DNA from: Pseudofrankia saprophytica
GTDB lineage: Bacteria; Actinomycetota; Actinomycetes; Frankiales; Frankiaceae
Length of the DNA: 64,000 nucleotides
Assembly (NCBI RefSeq): GCF_000235425.2
Contig: NZ_KI912266.1
Coordinates: 7,432,720-7,496,719 of the forward strand
Direction: 5' to 3'
The notes beneath the pieces are model-generated. The model saw only the letters and a program-made list of their open reading frames with translations. It ran no database searches and was not told the DNA's origin. Of the stretch, positions 17,711 to 27,087 are shown in pieces. The position numbers and the translations under genes were made by a program. Numbering within the stretch: position 1 is the first letter of the stretch; the number at the start of each line of letters is the position of its first letter.

Positions 17711-18424
17711 TCAGGCGGCCTCGTCGACGCCACCGAGGTAGAGGCGCTCGATCTCGGACTCGCGGGCCATCAGCTCGGCGGCCGGGATCTCGGCGCGCGC
17801 CAGGCCCTCGTTCATGATCAGAGCCCGGTCGACGAAACTCGCGGCGAAGTGGATGTGCTGCTCGACGAGGACGACGCCGGCGGACAGCGCCGTCGCCACC
17901 GAGCGCAGCCGTTCCAGGATGCGCTCGCTGACGGCGGGCGCGAGGCCGAACGACAGCTCGTCGATGAGCAGGACGGACGGGCGGCGCCCGACGGTGCGCG
18001 CGAGCGCCAGCATCTGCTGCTCACCGCCGGAAAGCACCCCGGCCCGCAGCGGCAGCTTCGGGCGCAGCTCGGGGAAGAGCTCGACCGCCTCGTCCACGTC
18101 GACGCCCGCCATCTGCAGGTTCTGGCGGACCGTCAGCGTGCCGAACACGCTGCGACCCTCGACCATGATCCCGATCTGGCCGCGGCTGCGCCGGTAGGAC
18201 GGACCGGTCAGCGGGACGCCCTCGACGAGCACCTCGCCGGTGTACTTTCCGAGGAAGCCGGCGATCGCCATCAGCGTCGTCGTCTTCCCGGCGCCGTTAC
18301 GGCCGAGCAGACCGACGATCTCGCCCTTGCCGACCGTGAACGTGACGTCGTGGATCACCGCGAGCGCCCCGTAACCCGCGGTCAGCCCACGCACCTCTAA
18401 CGCCGCCGCCGTGTCCTGGGTCAT
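17711..18424 (-). CDS. ABC transporter ATP-binding protein, LivF type
   Basis: The ATPase of a branched-chain amino acid (HAAT) type importer, 237 residues. Walker A is GRNGAGKTT, the signature is LSGGEQQML and Walker B is VLLIDEL followed by SFGLAP, as in LivF. The ATG at 18424 has GGAGG 5 nt upstream; the frame from 18445 is longer but lacks this. No permease, LivG or binding protein is adjacent, and the only binding protein in the window is at 55019-56275. It may energise a permease encoded elsewhere. Confidence 0.88.
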   Translation of the reverse strand: MTQDTAAALEVRGLTAGYGALAVIHDVTFTVGKGEIVGLLGRNGAGKTTTLMAIAGFLGKYTGEVLVEGVPLTGPSYRRSRGQIGIMVEGRSVFGTLTVRQNLQMAGVDVDEAVELFPELRPKLPLRAGVLSGGEQQMLALARTVGRRPSVLLIDELSFGLAPAVSERILERLRSVATALSAGVVLVEQHIHFAASFVDRALIMNEGLARAEIPAAELMARESEIERLYLGGVDEAA

Positions 18425-18567
18425 CAACGCCTCCGTCTGTCTCATTCCGACGGTGCGCCTGGTCCGCCGGTCGCTGGTTCCTCGATGGATGGGGCCTGTG
18501 CGCTGGTGTCGCCGGTCGGCGACGATGGTTCTCGGTCGGCCCGGATGGCGGCCGCCCGTGGGTCAGG

Positions 18568-19350
18568 TCAGGAGGCGCCCGCCGGCACGCCGGCGAGCAG
18601 GACGTCCTCACGGACGGCGAGAAACGTCGTCGGACCGAACAGGTCTGTTCCGGAGCCGTCCAGCGGGTTCTCCTGGAACCAGCGCGCCCTCGCGCGCAGA
18701 CCGGCCAGCTCGTCGAAGTAGACCTCGTTGACGGCGTCGTAGGCCGGGTCGTCGGCGGCGGCCAGCGGGTGGTTCTGCACGTAGGCGTCGCCGCGCACGC
18801 TCTCAGGGATGGCGGTGGTCGTCGCGGTGCCGACGACCCGGACCTGGGCGCCGTGGGCCGCCCAACGCTCGGAGAACTCGGCCCGGGTGAGCCCGGCCGT
18901 CCGCCGGGCCAGCGCCAGGTGCTTGAAGGCTCCGCCGCCGGCGGCGAGGTGCCGCTCGAACCAGTCGGCGCCGCGGGCGACCCGCTCCTCGGCGACAAGG
19001 GTCACCAGCGTGGCAGGTTCCGGTGCGGCGCCCGCCGCGCCGCGGCCTCCGTCGCCGGTGACGTCCGGGGTCGCGCGCGAGGACTCGAACCGGCCGAGGG
19101 CCGCGATGTCGGGAAACCACAGCACGCTCATGACGTCGTAGCGAGGGCGTGGCGCGTCCTCGCCGGGCTCGCCGGGCCCGCCGCCGGCCGGAGTGCTGAG
19201 TCCCGGTAGCACGGTGCCGACGACGACCCGGACCGGCCGGACCTCCGGCGGCGCCTCGGCGGCCCGGGTGGCCTCGCGCCACCAGGCCGTCTCGAAGACC
19301 CGCGCGGTCAGCGCCGGGTCCCTGCGCGCGAACCGGAACAGCTTGATCAT
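18568..19350 (-). CDS. EthD domain-containing protein
   Basis: A 260-residue alpha/beta-barrel protein. The start MIKLFRFARRDP overlaps the stop of the oxidoreductase gene by ATGA, so translation is coupled. The second half has FKHLALARRTAGLTRAEFSERWAAHG and DAYVQNHPL, the pattern of EthD-like dimeric domains; the first half may be a diverged second copy. EthD was named for a gene needed with a P450 for ethyl tert-butyl ether degradation, but its function is unclear and no metal ligands are evident. It probably assists or protects the pathway of the upstream operon. Confidence 0.7.
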   Translation of the reverse strand: MIKLFRFARRDPALTARVFETAWWREATRAAEAPPEVRPVRVVVGTVLPGLSTPAGGGPGEPGEDAPRPRYDVMSVLWFPDIAALGRFESSRATPDVTGDGGRGAAGAAPEPATLVTLVAEERVARGADWFERHLAAGGGAFKHLALARRTAGLTRAEFSERWAAHGAQVRVVGTATTTAIPESVRGDAYVQNHPLAAADDPAYDAVNEVYFDELAGLRARARWFQENPLDGSGTDLFGPTTFLAVREDVLLAGVPAGAS

Positions 19351-22300
19351 GCATTCCCGCCGACGGTGACCTGCTCGGCCGGCTCGGCCGGCTCGGCCGG
19401 CGCGAGCTGGGCGACCTGGGCGCGCCAGCGATCGACGGCCGCCGCCTTGATCGACTCGTAGCCCTTGATCATCTGCGCGGACTCGGCGAGAGTGACCAGA
19501 TCCGCGTAGGGCCGCCCCGCGGTCAGGTTCCCGGTGACCAGCGCCTCGTACTCCTTGATGACCGCCCTCTCGAGGCGACGGTCCCGGTCGAGGCCGAAGA
19601 TGTCGAACGGGGTGCCGCGCAGCCGGCGCATCGTTCGCAGCCCGTGGAACATGACCGCCCACGGCCGCGCGGCGGGCAGTTTGTGCTTGAGCCCCATGCG
19701 CCGCAGCGACGGCGGGTGCAGGTGGTAGGTCACCTTGTACGGGCCGTCGATGCCGAGGTCGGCGGCGGTCTGGGCATGGTCGGCGAGCAGGTGCAGGCGG
19801 GCGACCTCGTACTCGTCCTTGTAGGTCAGCAGCTTGAACCAGCTCTCGGCCACCGCCCGGGTGAGCGCCCATCCGTGGTCGGCGGCGTCTCGCCCGGCAG
19901 CGGTGGCCACCAGGCCGAGGAAGCGGGTCGCCCGCGCGGCGTCCTGGTAGTCGATGGCCTGGGCGGCGCGGCGGACGAGCAGGGCGCGCAGGTCGTCGGG
20001 CAGCTCGGCCGGCAGGTCGCCCTCGGCGACGAGCCGGCCGGCGGTCGCGACCGCGCCGGGCGACGGGTCGAAGATGCTCGGCTTCGCGGTCGCGGTCGCG
20101 ACGACGGCACCGGCACCGGCACCGGCACCGGCGTCGGTACCGGCGGTGGCTGCGAGCGCCGCCTCGACGGCGGCGAGGTCGTGTGCGACCCACCGGCCCC
20201 AGGCAAAGGCCTCCCGGTTGTCGGCCGCCGCCTTGCCGGTGCGGCCCATCGCCTTCTCGAGGTCGGCCAGCGGCAGCGGCAGCCCGCCGAGCTGGTAGGC
20301 CGCGCCGAGCAGCACGATGTTGCCCAGCAGCTGGTTGGCGAACACCTGCTCGGCGATCCGCTTGCTGTCGAGGAACAGGGCACGGCCGTCGCCGACCCGC
20401 TCGGCGATCGCCGCACGCATGACCGCCTCATCGGGCGCGGCGATGTCGCGCTGCAGCATCGCCGCCGTGGGGGTGACGGTCACGTCGACGACGGCGACCG
20501 TCCGGCCGGGCTGGACCGTCGCGAGGTGCTTGGCCGCGGCGGCCTGCAGGATGTCGCCGGACAGGTACAGGTCGGCCCCGCCTTCGCCCACGGTGGACGC
20601 GCCCGCCGCCGCGTCGAGGCCCCCGGCCCGCTTCGGCGAGAGCCGCAGGTGGGAGACGACGGCGCCGGCCTTCTGCGACAGGCCGGTCTGGTCGAGGCCG
20701 CCGACCGCGAGCCCCGCGGCCTGCGCCGCCGACGCGATCACCCGGTTGGCGGTGACGACGCCGGTGCCGCCGACGCCGGTGAAGTAGACGCCGAAGCTCT
20801 CCGTGATGGGCTGGACGTCCGGCTCCGGGAGGCCGCCGGCCGGCAGGTGGGGGCGGACGTGCTCGGCGGCCTTCTTGCCGGCCGACCCGGTCCCCGACCG
20901 GCCGGGCCGCAGCCTGGCGAACAGGCCCGGCTCGCGGGGCGTGATCGTGACGAACGACGGGCAGTCGCCCTCGAGGCAGGTGTAGTCGCGGTTGCACGAC
21001 AGGTCGTCGACGCGGCGCTTCTCGCCGAACTCGGTGTGGTGCGGCAGCACGGACAGACAGTTGCTCTTGACCGAGCAGTCGCCGCAGCCCTCGCACACCG
21101 CCTCGTTGATGACGACACGCCGCGGCGGCTCGGGCAGCAGGCCACGCTTGCGCAGCCGGCGCGACTCGGCGGCGCAGCGCTGGTCGTAGATGACCACCGT
21201 CACGCCGGGGACGGACCGCAGCTCCTCCTGGACCTCCTCCAGGTGGTCGCGCCCGAGCACCCGGACGCCGGGGGCGAACCGGGCGCGGCGGCCGTAGTGC
21301 TTCGGGTCCTCGGCGCAGACGACGACCCGGCTGACGCCCTCGGCCTCCAGCGCCCTGGTCATCGCCGGGACGTCCATGAGCCCGACGACGTCCTGGCCGC
21401 CGGTCATCGCGACCGCAGTGTTGTAGAGGATCTTGAAGGTGACGTTGACGCCGCCGGCGACGCTCGCCCGGATCGCGAGGATGCCCGAGTGCGACAGCGT
21501 CCCGTCGCCGAGGTTCTGGATGAGGTGCGGCTCGTCGACGAACGGCGACAGCCCCAGCCACGGCACGCCCTCGGCGCCCATCGGCGTCGGCGGGAGGCTC
21601 TTCATCCCCAGGTGGCGGGCCTCGAAGTACATGATCCCGTGGCAGCCGACCCCGCCACCGACCAGCGCGCCCTCGGGGAAGACCGTCGAGCGGTTGTGCG
21701 GGCAGCCGCTGCAGAAGCCCGGCGGGCGGGCAGGCAGGTCGACGAGCGGCAGGGTGATGACGGGCCGCGGCGCCGAGGCCGTGACGACCGGGAGCAGCCG
21801 CCGGTTCGGCGAACCGTTCGGCGCGCCGTTCGAGGCGCCGTTCGAGGCGCCGTTCGCCGTCGCCGCGGCCACCCTGGCGGCGGCGAGGTCGGGCAGCACC
21901 CTCTTCAGGACGGCGGCGACCTTGGACGCGTCCAGTTCGCCGGCCATGGGGACGAGCGGGCGGCCGTCACGCGGGGTCCCTGCCGGATCGGCGGAGCCGA
22001 TCTGGGAGGTCGCGCGCTTGCCGGCGACCCGGGTCGTGAGCCCGGCCTCGTGCAGGATCGCGCGCAGCTGGGTCTCGACGAACGGCCGCTTCTCCTCGAT
22101 GACGACGATCTCGTCGACCGAGCGGGCGAACTCGAGGACGGTCTCGCGCCCCAGCGGGTAGGTGACGGCGAGCCGGAGCATCCGGATGCCGACGTCGGCG
22201 AGCCGGTCCGCGCCGACGCCGAGGTCCGTCAACGCCTGGGCGACGTCGAAGTAGGTCTTGCCCGCGCAGACGACGCCGAGGCGGGCGCCGGCCGGGGCGC

Positions 22301-23282
22301 CGACGACGCGGTCGAGCCGGTTGTGCCGGGCGTAGGCCTCCGCGGCGCGCAGCCGCAGGTCGATGACCTGCTCCTCCTGGCCCGGCGCGGCGTGCGGGCC
22401 GACCGCCGTCGACGGGATGTGCCGCCACGGCTGGCCGTCGACCGCGTGGCCGGTCGGGTCGCTCGGGGTGTGCCGGTCCACGCCCGCGTCGACGGTGCCG
22501 ATGCCGTCCGCGACGGAGGTGACGATCTTCAGGCCGGTCCAGGCACCGCTGTACCGCGACATCCGGAACGCGTGCACGCCGAGGTCGAGGATGTCCTGCT
22601 GGTCGCCGGGGACGAGCACCGGGACGCAGGCGTCCTCGAAGGTGTACTGGCTGTCGCAGGCGAGGGTGGACGACTTGGCCGACGGGTCGTCGCCGCAGAA
22701 CATCACGACGCCGCCGTTCGGGCCGGTGCCCATCGCGCCGGCGTGCTTGAGGACGTCGCCGCAGCGGTCCAGTCCTGGCGTCTTGCCGTACCAGGCGCCC
22801 ACGACGCCGTCGATCGCGCCGTCGTCCCCGCCGAGGGCGCCCCCGGCTGCGGTGCCCCCGTCGGCGGCGTCAGCGGCGAGATCGCCGGGGACGCTGGCCG
22901 CGGGGGGTTCCCCTGGGCCCGCCACGTCCCTGCGGGGGGCCAGCAGCGACCGGCCGGCGCCCATCTGGCTGCCCCAGACGGTGGCGGCCGCGAGCTCCTC
23001 GTTGAGGCCGGGGCGGTGGCGCACCCGGTGCTCGGCGAGCAGGGCGGCGGACCGCTCGATGGTGAGGTCGAAGGTGCCGAGCGGCGAGCCGGGGTAGCCG
23101 GAGACCATGGTCGCCGTCGTGAGGCCGGCGCGCGCGTCCAGCTCGGCGCGCACGACCAGCAGCCGGGCGAGCGCCTCGACGCCGGACAGCAGCGCGGGCT
23201 CGGCGGCGACCGGCGCCGGTGCCGCCTGGCCGGGCCCGGCGGCGCCGGGGCCGCCGGCCTGCGTGGTGATGGCCCCGCTCAC
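19347..23282 (-). CDS. Indolepyruvate:ferredoxin oxidoreductase, fused alpha-beta-gamma type
   Basis: A 1311-residue thiamine-diphosphate, iron-sulfur enzyme that oxidatively decarboxylates aryl or branched 2-oxoacids to acyl-CoA, passing electrons to ferredoxin. Order: N-terminal pyrimidine-binding domain with MVSGYPGSPLGT; a low-complexity insert of about 40 residues near 120-160; a TPP-binding part (GDGTLSHSGILA to YNTAVAMTGGQD); a Cys-rich ferredoxin region around residue 728 (CEGCGDCSVKSNC); then the gamma domain with TGVGGTGVVTANRV. The GTG start at 23282 overlaps the amidohydrolase stop (GTGA), and the stop overlaps EthD (ATGA). In aerobic actinobacteria such enzymes handle arylpyruvates or branched oxoacids; the substrate here is open. 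Confidence 0.88.
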   Translation of the reverse strand: MSGAITTQAGGPGAAGPGQAAPAPVAAEPALLSGVEALARLLVVRAELDARAGLTTATMVSGYPGSPLGTFDLTIERSAALLAEHRVRHRPGLNEELAAATVWGSQMGAGRSLLAPRRDVAGPGEPPAASVPGDLAADAADGGTAAGGALGGDDGAIDGVVGAWYGKTPGLDRCGDVLKHAGAMGTGPNGGVVMFCGDDPSAKSSTLACDSQYTFEDACVPVLVPGDQQDILDLGVHAFRMSRYSGAWTGLKIVTSVADGIGTVDAGVDRHTPSDPTGHAVDGQPWRHIPSTAVGPHAAPGQEEQVIDLRLRAAEAYARHNRLDRVVGAPAGARLGVVCAGKTYFDVAQALTDLGVGADRLADVGIRMLRLAVTYPLGRETVLEFARSVDEIVVIEEKRPFVETQLRAILHEAGLTTRVAGKRATSQIGSADPAGTPRDGRPLVPMAGELDASKVAAVLKRVLPDLAAARVAAATANGASNGASNGAPNGSPNRRLLPVVTASAPRPVITLPLVDLPARPPGFCSGCPHNRSTVFPEGALVGGGVGCHGIMYFEARHLGMKSLPPTPMGAEGVPWLGLSPFVDEPHLIQNLGDGTLSHSGILAIRASVAGGVNVTFKILYNTAVAMTGGQDVVGLMDVPAMTRALEAEGVSRVVVCAEDPKHYGRRARFAPGVRVLGRDHLEEVQEELRSVPGVTVVIYDQRCAAESRRLRKRGLLPEPPRRVVINEAVCEGCGDCSVKSNCLSVLPHHTEFGEKRRVDDLSCNRDYTCLEGDCPSFVTITPREPGLFARLRPGRSGTGSAGKKAAEHVRPHLPAGGLPEPDVQPITESFGVYFTGVGGTGVVTANRVIASAAQAAGLAVGGLDQTGLSQKAGAVVSHLRLSPKRAGGLDAAAGASTVGEGGADLYLSGDILQAAAAKHLATVQPGRTVAVVDVTVTPTAAMLQRDIAAPDEAVMRAAIAERVGDGRALFLDSKRIAEQVFANQLLGNIVLLGAAYQLGGLPLPLADLEKAMGRTGKAAADNREAFAWGRWVAHDLAAVEAALAATAGTDAGAGAGAGAVVATATAKPSIFDPSPGAVATAGRLVAEGDLPAELPDDLRALLVRRAAQAIDYQDAARATRFLGLVATAAGRDAADHGWALTRAVAESWFKLLTYKDEYEVARLHLLADHAQTAADLGIDGPYKVTYHLHPPSLRRMGLKHKLPAARPWAVMFHGLRTMRRLRGTPFDIFGLDRDRRLERAVIKEYEALVTGNLTAGRPYADLVTLAESAQMIKGYESIKAAAVDRWRAQVAQLAPAEPAEPAEQVTVGGNA

Positions 23283-24529
23283 AGGTACACCAAGGGGTTC
23301 ACGTAGGCGACCTCGCCGTCCTTGAAGACCAGCCGGCGGCGGTCCGGGTCGCGCAGGACCGAGATGTCCTCGGTGGGGTCGCCGTCGACGACGAGCAGGT
23401 CGGCCAGGTATCCCTCGCGGATCTGGCCGGTGTCCAGGCCGACGAGCGGGCCCATGACCCGGGTGGCGGTGTGGACGGCCTCGGCGGGCGTCATGCCGAC
23501 CTGGTCGACGTAGCGCTCGAGCTCCGCGGCGTAGGTGCCGTGCCTCGTCCACTGGTGGCCGAAGTCGCCACCGGCGACGATCCTGATCCCGGACTCCCGC
23601 AGCCGCTGTAACCCCTCGATCTGGGCCTTCAGCTCGTCGCGGTAGCCGGACCGCTCGACCTTCTCCGGCAGCAGGCCCCACGGCTCGGCGTGGCCGTTGA
23701 CCACCGCGTACAGGTAGTGCAGTCCCGGGCAGACCCAGACGTCGTCGCGGCGGGCCTCCAGGGCGCGCACCGCCTCGTCGTCGAGGAAGCAGGCGTGGTG
23801 GATGAGCCGCACGCCGGTGCGCGCGGCCATGGCGACGCTCGCGGACCCGCGGGCGTGCACCGTGATGAAGGCGCCGTGCTTCGCCGCCTCGTCGACGGCG
23901 GCCTCGAGCATCTCGTCGTTCATGTAGACGTCGTCGGACGGGAACTCGGGCACGATGCCGTCGCCGGAGATGAACAGCTTGATCGCCCGCGCACCGGCGT
24001 CGCACTGCCGGGCGACGATCTCGCGCAGCTCGCGGGCGTCGGCCGCGACCACCGACATCGGCGTGCCGTCGCTGATCGCCCCCGGGGAGGTCACCAGCAG
24101 GTTGCCCGGCACGATCCGCGGGCCGGGGATCAGGCCGCGCTCGATCGCGTCCCGCGCGACCACGTCGTCCTGTGGCTGCAGGACGCTCGCGCTGACGATG
24201 AGCGTGTAGCCGCTCTCCAGGAAGGTGCGCACGACGGCGGCGACGTCCAGGGTGTGCTCCGCCGGCGGCGAGGCGGCGACGCCGGCGTGGTCGAAGACGA
24301 AGTCGAGCGGCCAGCTGATGTGGGTGTGCGCGTCGCCGAGCCCGGGCAGGACGGTGGCCCCGCGCACGTCGACGACCCTGGCCGACACCGCGTCCAGGTC
24401 CAGGCGGCCGGGCGTCACCAGCTCGACGCGGTTGCCCTCGATGAGGATGTCGCCGTCGAACGGCCGTTCGTTCGCGTCGCCCGTGCAGGCGAGCACGGAT
24501 GCGTTCCTGATCAGTGTCCGCGCGGTCAT
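23279..24529 (-). CDS. Amidohydrolase family protein (imidazolonepropionase/prolidase-like)
   Basis: A 416-residue metal-dependent hydrolase. Metal motif HTH is at about 68-70 in GLGDAHTHISW; AIKLFISGDG holds the Lys position usually carboxylated in this group; later metal-site His residues fall in FITVHARG and RLIHHACF, and the last acid in AGGDFGHQW. The ATG at 24529 has a perfect AGGAGG with 5 nt spacing. It is the first gene of the coupled amidohydrolase, indolepyruvate oxidoreductase, EthD operon. It may hydrolyse a cyclic amide, lactone or peptide-like precursor to release the 2-oxoacid or amino acid used downstream. Confidence 0.82.
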   Translation of the reverse strand: MTARTLIRNASVLACTGDANERPFDGDILIEGNRVELVTPGRLDLDAVSARVVDVRGATVLPGLGDAHTHISWPLDFVFDHAGVAASPPAEHTLDVAAVVRTFLESGYTLIVSASVLQPQDDVVARDAIERGLIPGPRIVPGNLLVTSPGAISDGTPMSVVAADARELREIVARQCDAGARAIKLFISGDGIVPEFPSDDVYMNDEMLEAAVDEAAKHGAFITVHARGSASVAMAARTGVRLIHHACFLDDEAVRALEARRDDVWVCPGLHYLYAVVNGHAEPWGLLPEKVERSGYRDELKAQIEGLQRLRESGIRIVAGGDFGHQWTRHGTYAAELERYVDQVGMTPAEAVHTATRVMGPLVGLDTGQIREGYLADLLVVDGDPTEDISVLRDPDRRRLVFKDGEVAYVNPLVYL

Positions 24530-24611
24530 GCGCTCCTCCTTGTCAGGCCGCCTGCCAGGCCGGTGTGCCGTCCGGGCCGCCGCCAGCCGCCAGCCACCGG
24601 CCGCTCGCGGG

Positions 24612-24632
24612 CCATGGGGCGCGCCCCCATGG
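24612..24632 (-). terminator. Hairpin downstream of the alcohol dehydrogenase
   Basis: CCATGGGG and CCCCATGG (8-bp arms, 5-nt loop) lie about 67 nt after the ADH stop codon on the minus strand. There is no clear U-run. A terminator between ADH and the amidohydrolase operon is likely. Confidence 0.4.
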
Positions 24633-24698
24633 GTGCTTCCGAGGACAGGAGCCGCCGGAGGTGCGAAGGAAGATCGTTTTCGCATCTCCTTTGGCCAT

Positions 24699-25775
24699 TC
24701 AGACGATGACGGTGCGCGTGCCCTCGGCGCCAGCCGTCAGCCGGATGCCCTCGTTGATCTCCGCCAGCTTGATCCGCTGGGAGACCATCTGCCCGAGATC
24801 GAGCCGGCCGCTCTCGGCGAGCCGGATGAAGCGCGGGAAGTCGCGCAGGATCTGCGAGCCGCCGACGGGTGAGCCGACCAGCTTCTTGCCGGAGAACACC
24901 GCCCCGATCGCGGGCAGGGTGATCGTCGCGTCCATCGCGGGCATGCCGACGAGCGTCACCGTCCCCTCCATCCGGGCCAGCGCGAACGCCTGCTCCATCA
25001 GCTTGGGGAAACCAACGACCTCAAAACTGTAGTCCGCGCCGCGCCCACCCGTGAGCGCCTTGACCTGATCTACCGGGTCGGCGGCGGTCGGGTCGACGGT
25101 GTGCGTCGCGCCGGCGCGCAGCGCGGCGTCACGTCGCGACGCCGCCAGGTCGATCCCGATGATCACGGCCGCGCCGGCGATCCGGGCGCCCTGGATGACG
25201 GACTGCCCGACGCCGCCACAGCCGATCACCGCGACGGTCGACCCCGGGGCGACCTGGGCGGTGTTCAGCGCGGCGCCGACGCCGGTGGTCACGCCGCAGC
25301 CGAGCAGGGCGAGCTGCTCGTCCGGCAGGTCCGTCTCGACCGCGACGACGCTCGCCTCGTCGACGACCATCGCCTCGGCGAACGAGCCGCAGCCGCAGAC
25401 CGCGCGCGCGGTGCGGCCGTCGGCGAGGTCGAACCGGACCGCGGCCTGGACGAGCGGGCCGCGTTCGCAGTGGTTGGTCATGCCGTTCTGGCACCACCAG
25501 CAGGAGCCGCAGGCCGGGGAGACGGAGGCGAGCACGCGGTCGCCCGGCCGGACCCGGCGGACCTCGGCGCCGACCTCCTCGACGGTCCCGGTGGCCTCGT
25601 GGCCGGGGACGATCGGCAGCCGCAACGCCGAGTGGCCCTCGATGACGTTGAGGTCGGTATGGCAGATGCCGCTGGCGGCGATGCGCACGAGCACGTCGCG
25701 CGGGCCGACCGCGGGGACCGGCAGGTCCTCGAGGACGAGCGGCTTGCCAGGCTCGTACGCGACGGCGACCCTCAT
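24699..25775 (-). CDS. Zinc-dependent alcohol dehydrogenase (MDR family)
   Basis: A 358-residue medium-chain dehydrogenase that oxidises an alcohol to an aldehyde with NAD(P). The catalytic zinc motif is in SGICHTDLNV and GHEATGTVEEVG; the structural zinc Cys cluster is CGSCWWCQNGMTNHC; the Rossmann motif is IGCGGVG. The ATG at 25775, preceded by AGGAG, gives MRVAVAYEPGKPL; the longer frame to 25961 adds a disordered tail and is rejected. It diverges from the SDR at 26200, and the 424-bp region between holds two type A sites. It resembles class III-type (NDMA/mycothiol-like) ADHs of actinobacteria, but its substrate is unknown. Confidence 0.9.
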   Translation of the reverse strand: MRVAVAYEPGKPLVLEDLPVPAVGPRDVLVRIAASGICHTDLNVIEGHSALRLPIVPGHEATGTVEEVGAEVRRVRPGDRVLASVSPACGSCWWCQNGMTNHCERGPLVQAAVRFDLADGRTARAVCGCGSFAEAMVVDEASVVAVETDLPDEQLALLGCGVTTGVGAALNTAQVAPGSTVAVIGCGGVGQSVIQGARIAGAAVIIGIDLAASRRDAALRAGATHTVDPTAADPVDQVKALTGGRGADYSFEVVGFPKLMEQAFALARMEGTVTLVGMPAMDATITLPAIGAVFSGKKLVGSPVGGSQILRDFPRFIRLAESGRLDLGQMVSQRIKLAEINEGIRLTAGAEGTRTVIV

Positions 25776-25967
25776 CGAGGCCCATCTCCTGTCCGTGCTG
25801 GCGGCGCGGCGCGCCGCGGTGCCCTGCCCGGGTGTCCCGCCGTTGACGTGCCCCGCCGTTGACATGCGACGCCGGGTGACGTGCGCTGCCGGTGACGCGG
25901 GGCCGCGCCGCCGGCTGCCGCCGGGCAGCACGCCAGGCGCGCTCGGCCGGTGGCTGGACACTAGCTC

Positions 25968-25981
25968 AGTAACCGCTCACT
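25968..25981. promoter_or_regulatory. Type A operator-like site, ADH side
   Basis: The minus strand reads AGTGAGCGGTTACT, close to a perfect palindrome. It lies about 190 bp upstream of the ADH start in the divergent region. Confidence 0.45.
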
Positions 25982-26103
25982 CCACAACCCGAAGCACGCC
26001 CGCCAGCGCGGCCCGAGCGCGGGTCGCGTCCGCCCGGAGCCATCTTTACGAGAGCGATGACGGTGGTCGCACGCGGCGGGCGCGGCCGTGCGCCAGCCCG
26101 GTA

Positions 26104-26123
26104 AGTATGTGAGCGCTCTGTTA
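26104..26123. promoter_or_regulatory. Type A operator-like site, SDR side
   Basis: AGTATGTGAGCGCTCTGTTA, with the perfect core GAGCGCTC, lies about 75 bp before the SDR start. The remainder of 25776-26199 is GC-rich with no gene. Confidence 0.45.
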
Positions 26124-26199
26124 TCATGAGGCCCGCCGGCCCTGCCGGTGAGCTCCTGGCCGGGTCGTGCCGGCCCGCCGAGTCGATCGCGAGGTCCAC

Positions 26200-27015
26200 G
26201 TGGGTTCGTTGGCTGGGCGGGTCGCCATCATCACGGGTGCCAGCCGCGGCATCGGCGCGCACATCGCCGAGCGCTTCGCGGCCGAGGGAGCGGCGGTCGC
26301 GCTCGTCGCGCGCACCCTCGACCCCGGCACCTCCGCACTGCCCGGCTCGATCACCGAGCTGGCCGAGAAGATCGGGGCCGACGGCGGCCGGGCGGCGGCC
26401 ATCCAGGCCGACCTCACCTCGCCGGCGGACGTCGAGACGGTCGTGGCGCGCGCCGAGGAGGCGCTCGGCCCGGCCGACATCCTGGTGAACAACGCGGGCG
26501 TCAACTTCTACGGGCCGGCGCTAGACATCACGCCGCGCCGCTACGAGCTGATGTTCCGGATGATGGTGCACACGCCGTTCCGGCTCTGCCAGCTCGTGGT
26601 CCCCGGAATGGTCGACCGCGGGCAGGGCTGGATCGTGAACATCACCTCCAAGCAGGCCCGCCACCCGCTCGGCCCGCCGTACCCGGACTGGGCGCGTGAC
26701 GGCTGCGTCCCCTACGGCATGTGCAAGAGCGCGCTGGACCGGCTCAGCACCGGGCTCGCCGCCGAGCTGGAAGGCACCGGCGTCAGCGTGAACGCGCTCG
26801 GTACCGCCGGCCTGGTGCTGACGCCCGGCGTCGCCGTCGTCGCTCCGCACACCCCCGACAACGCGCCGGTGGAGCCCGACGAGGCCATGGCCCAGGCCGC
26901 GCTCGCGCTGGTCGCCACCCCGGCGGGCGCCGTCACCGGCCGGATCGTCTACAGCATGGACCTGCTCGGCCGGCCCTTCCCGGACGGCCCGTGGGCCGTT
27001 TCCGCTACGTTCTGA
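26200..27015 (+). CDS. Short-chain dehydrogenase/reductase
   Basis: A 271-residue SDR. TGASRGIG binds the cofactor, NNAG follows, and the catalytic Ser and YGMCK are present, separated by an insertion (PYPDWARDGCVPY) longer than in most SDRs. The GTG at 26200 has GAGG 5 nt upstream; the frame open from 26167 is longer without a better signal. It is followed after 72 nt by a P450-type ferredoxin. The placement suggests oxidation of an alcohol made by one of the nearby P450s, by inference. Confidence 0.85.
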   Translation: MGSLAGRVAIITGASRGIGAHIAERFAAEGAAVALVARTLDPGTSALPGSITELAEKIGADGGRAAAIQADLTSPADVETVVARAEEALGPADILVNNAGVNFYGPALDITPRRYELMFRMMVHTPFRLCQLVVPGMVDRGQGWIVNITSKQARHPLGPPYPDWARDGCVPYGMCKSALDRLSTGLAAELEGTGVSVNALGTAGLVLTPGVAVVAPHTPDNAPVEPDEAMAQAALALVATPAGAVTGRIVYSMDLLGRPFPDGPWAVSATF

Positions 27016-27087
27016 CCCTGCGTCCCGGTCGGGCCGGCGGGGAACGTCACGAGCGAACAACGCGACGAAGCGAAGGAGGGCCTCCTG

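Noticed and set aside
19644-23306. 1220-codon plus-strand open frame
   Set aside because: Antisense to the indolepyruvate oxidoreductase, low-complexity and without a family pattern.
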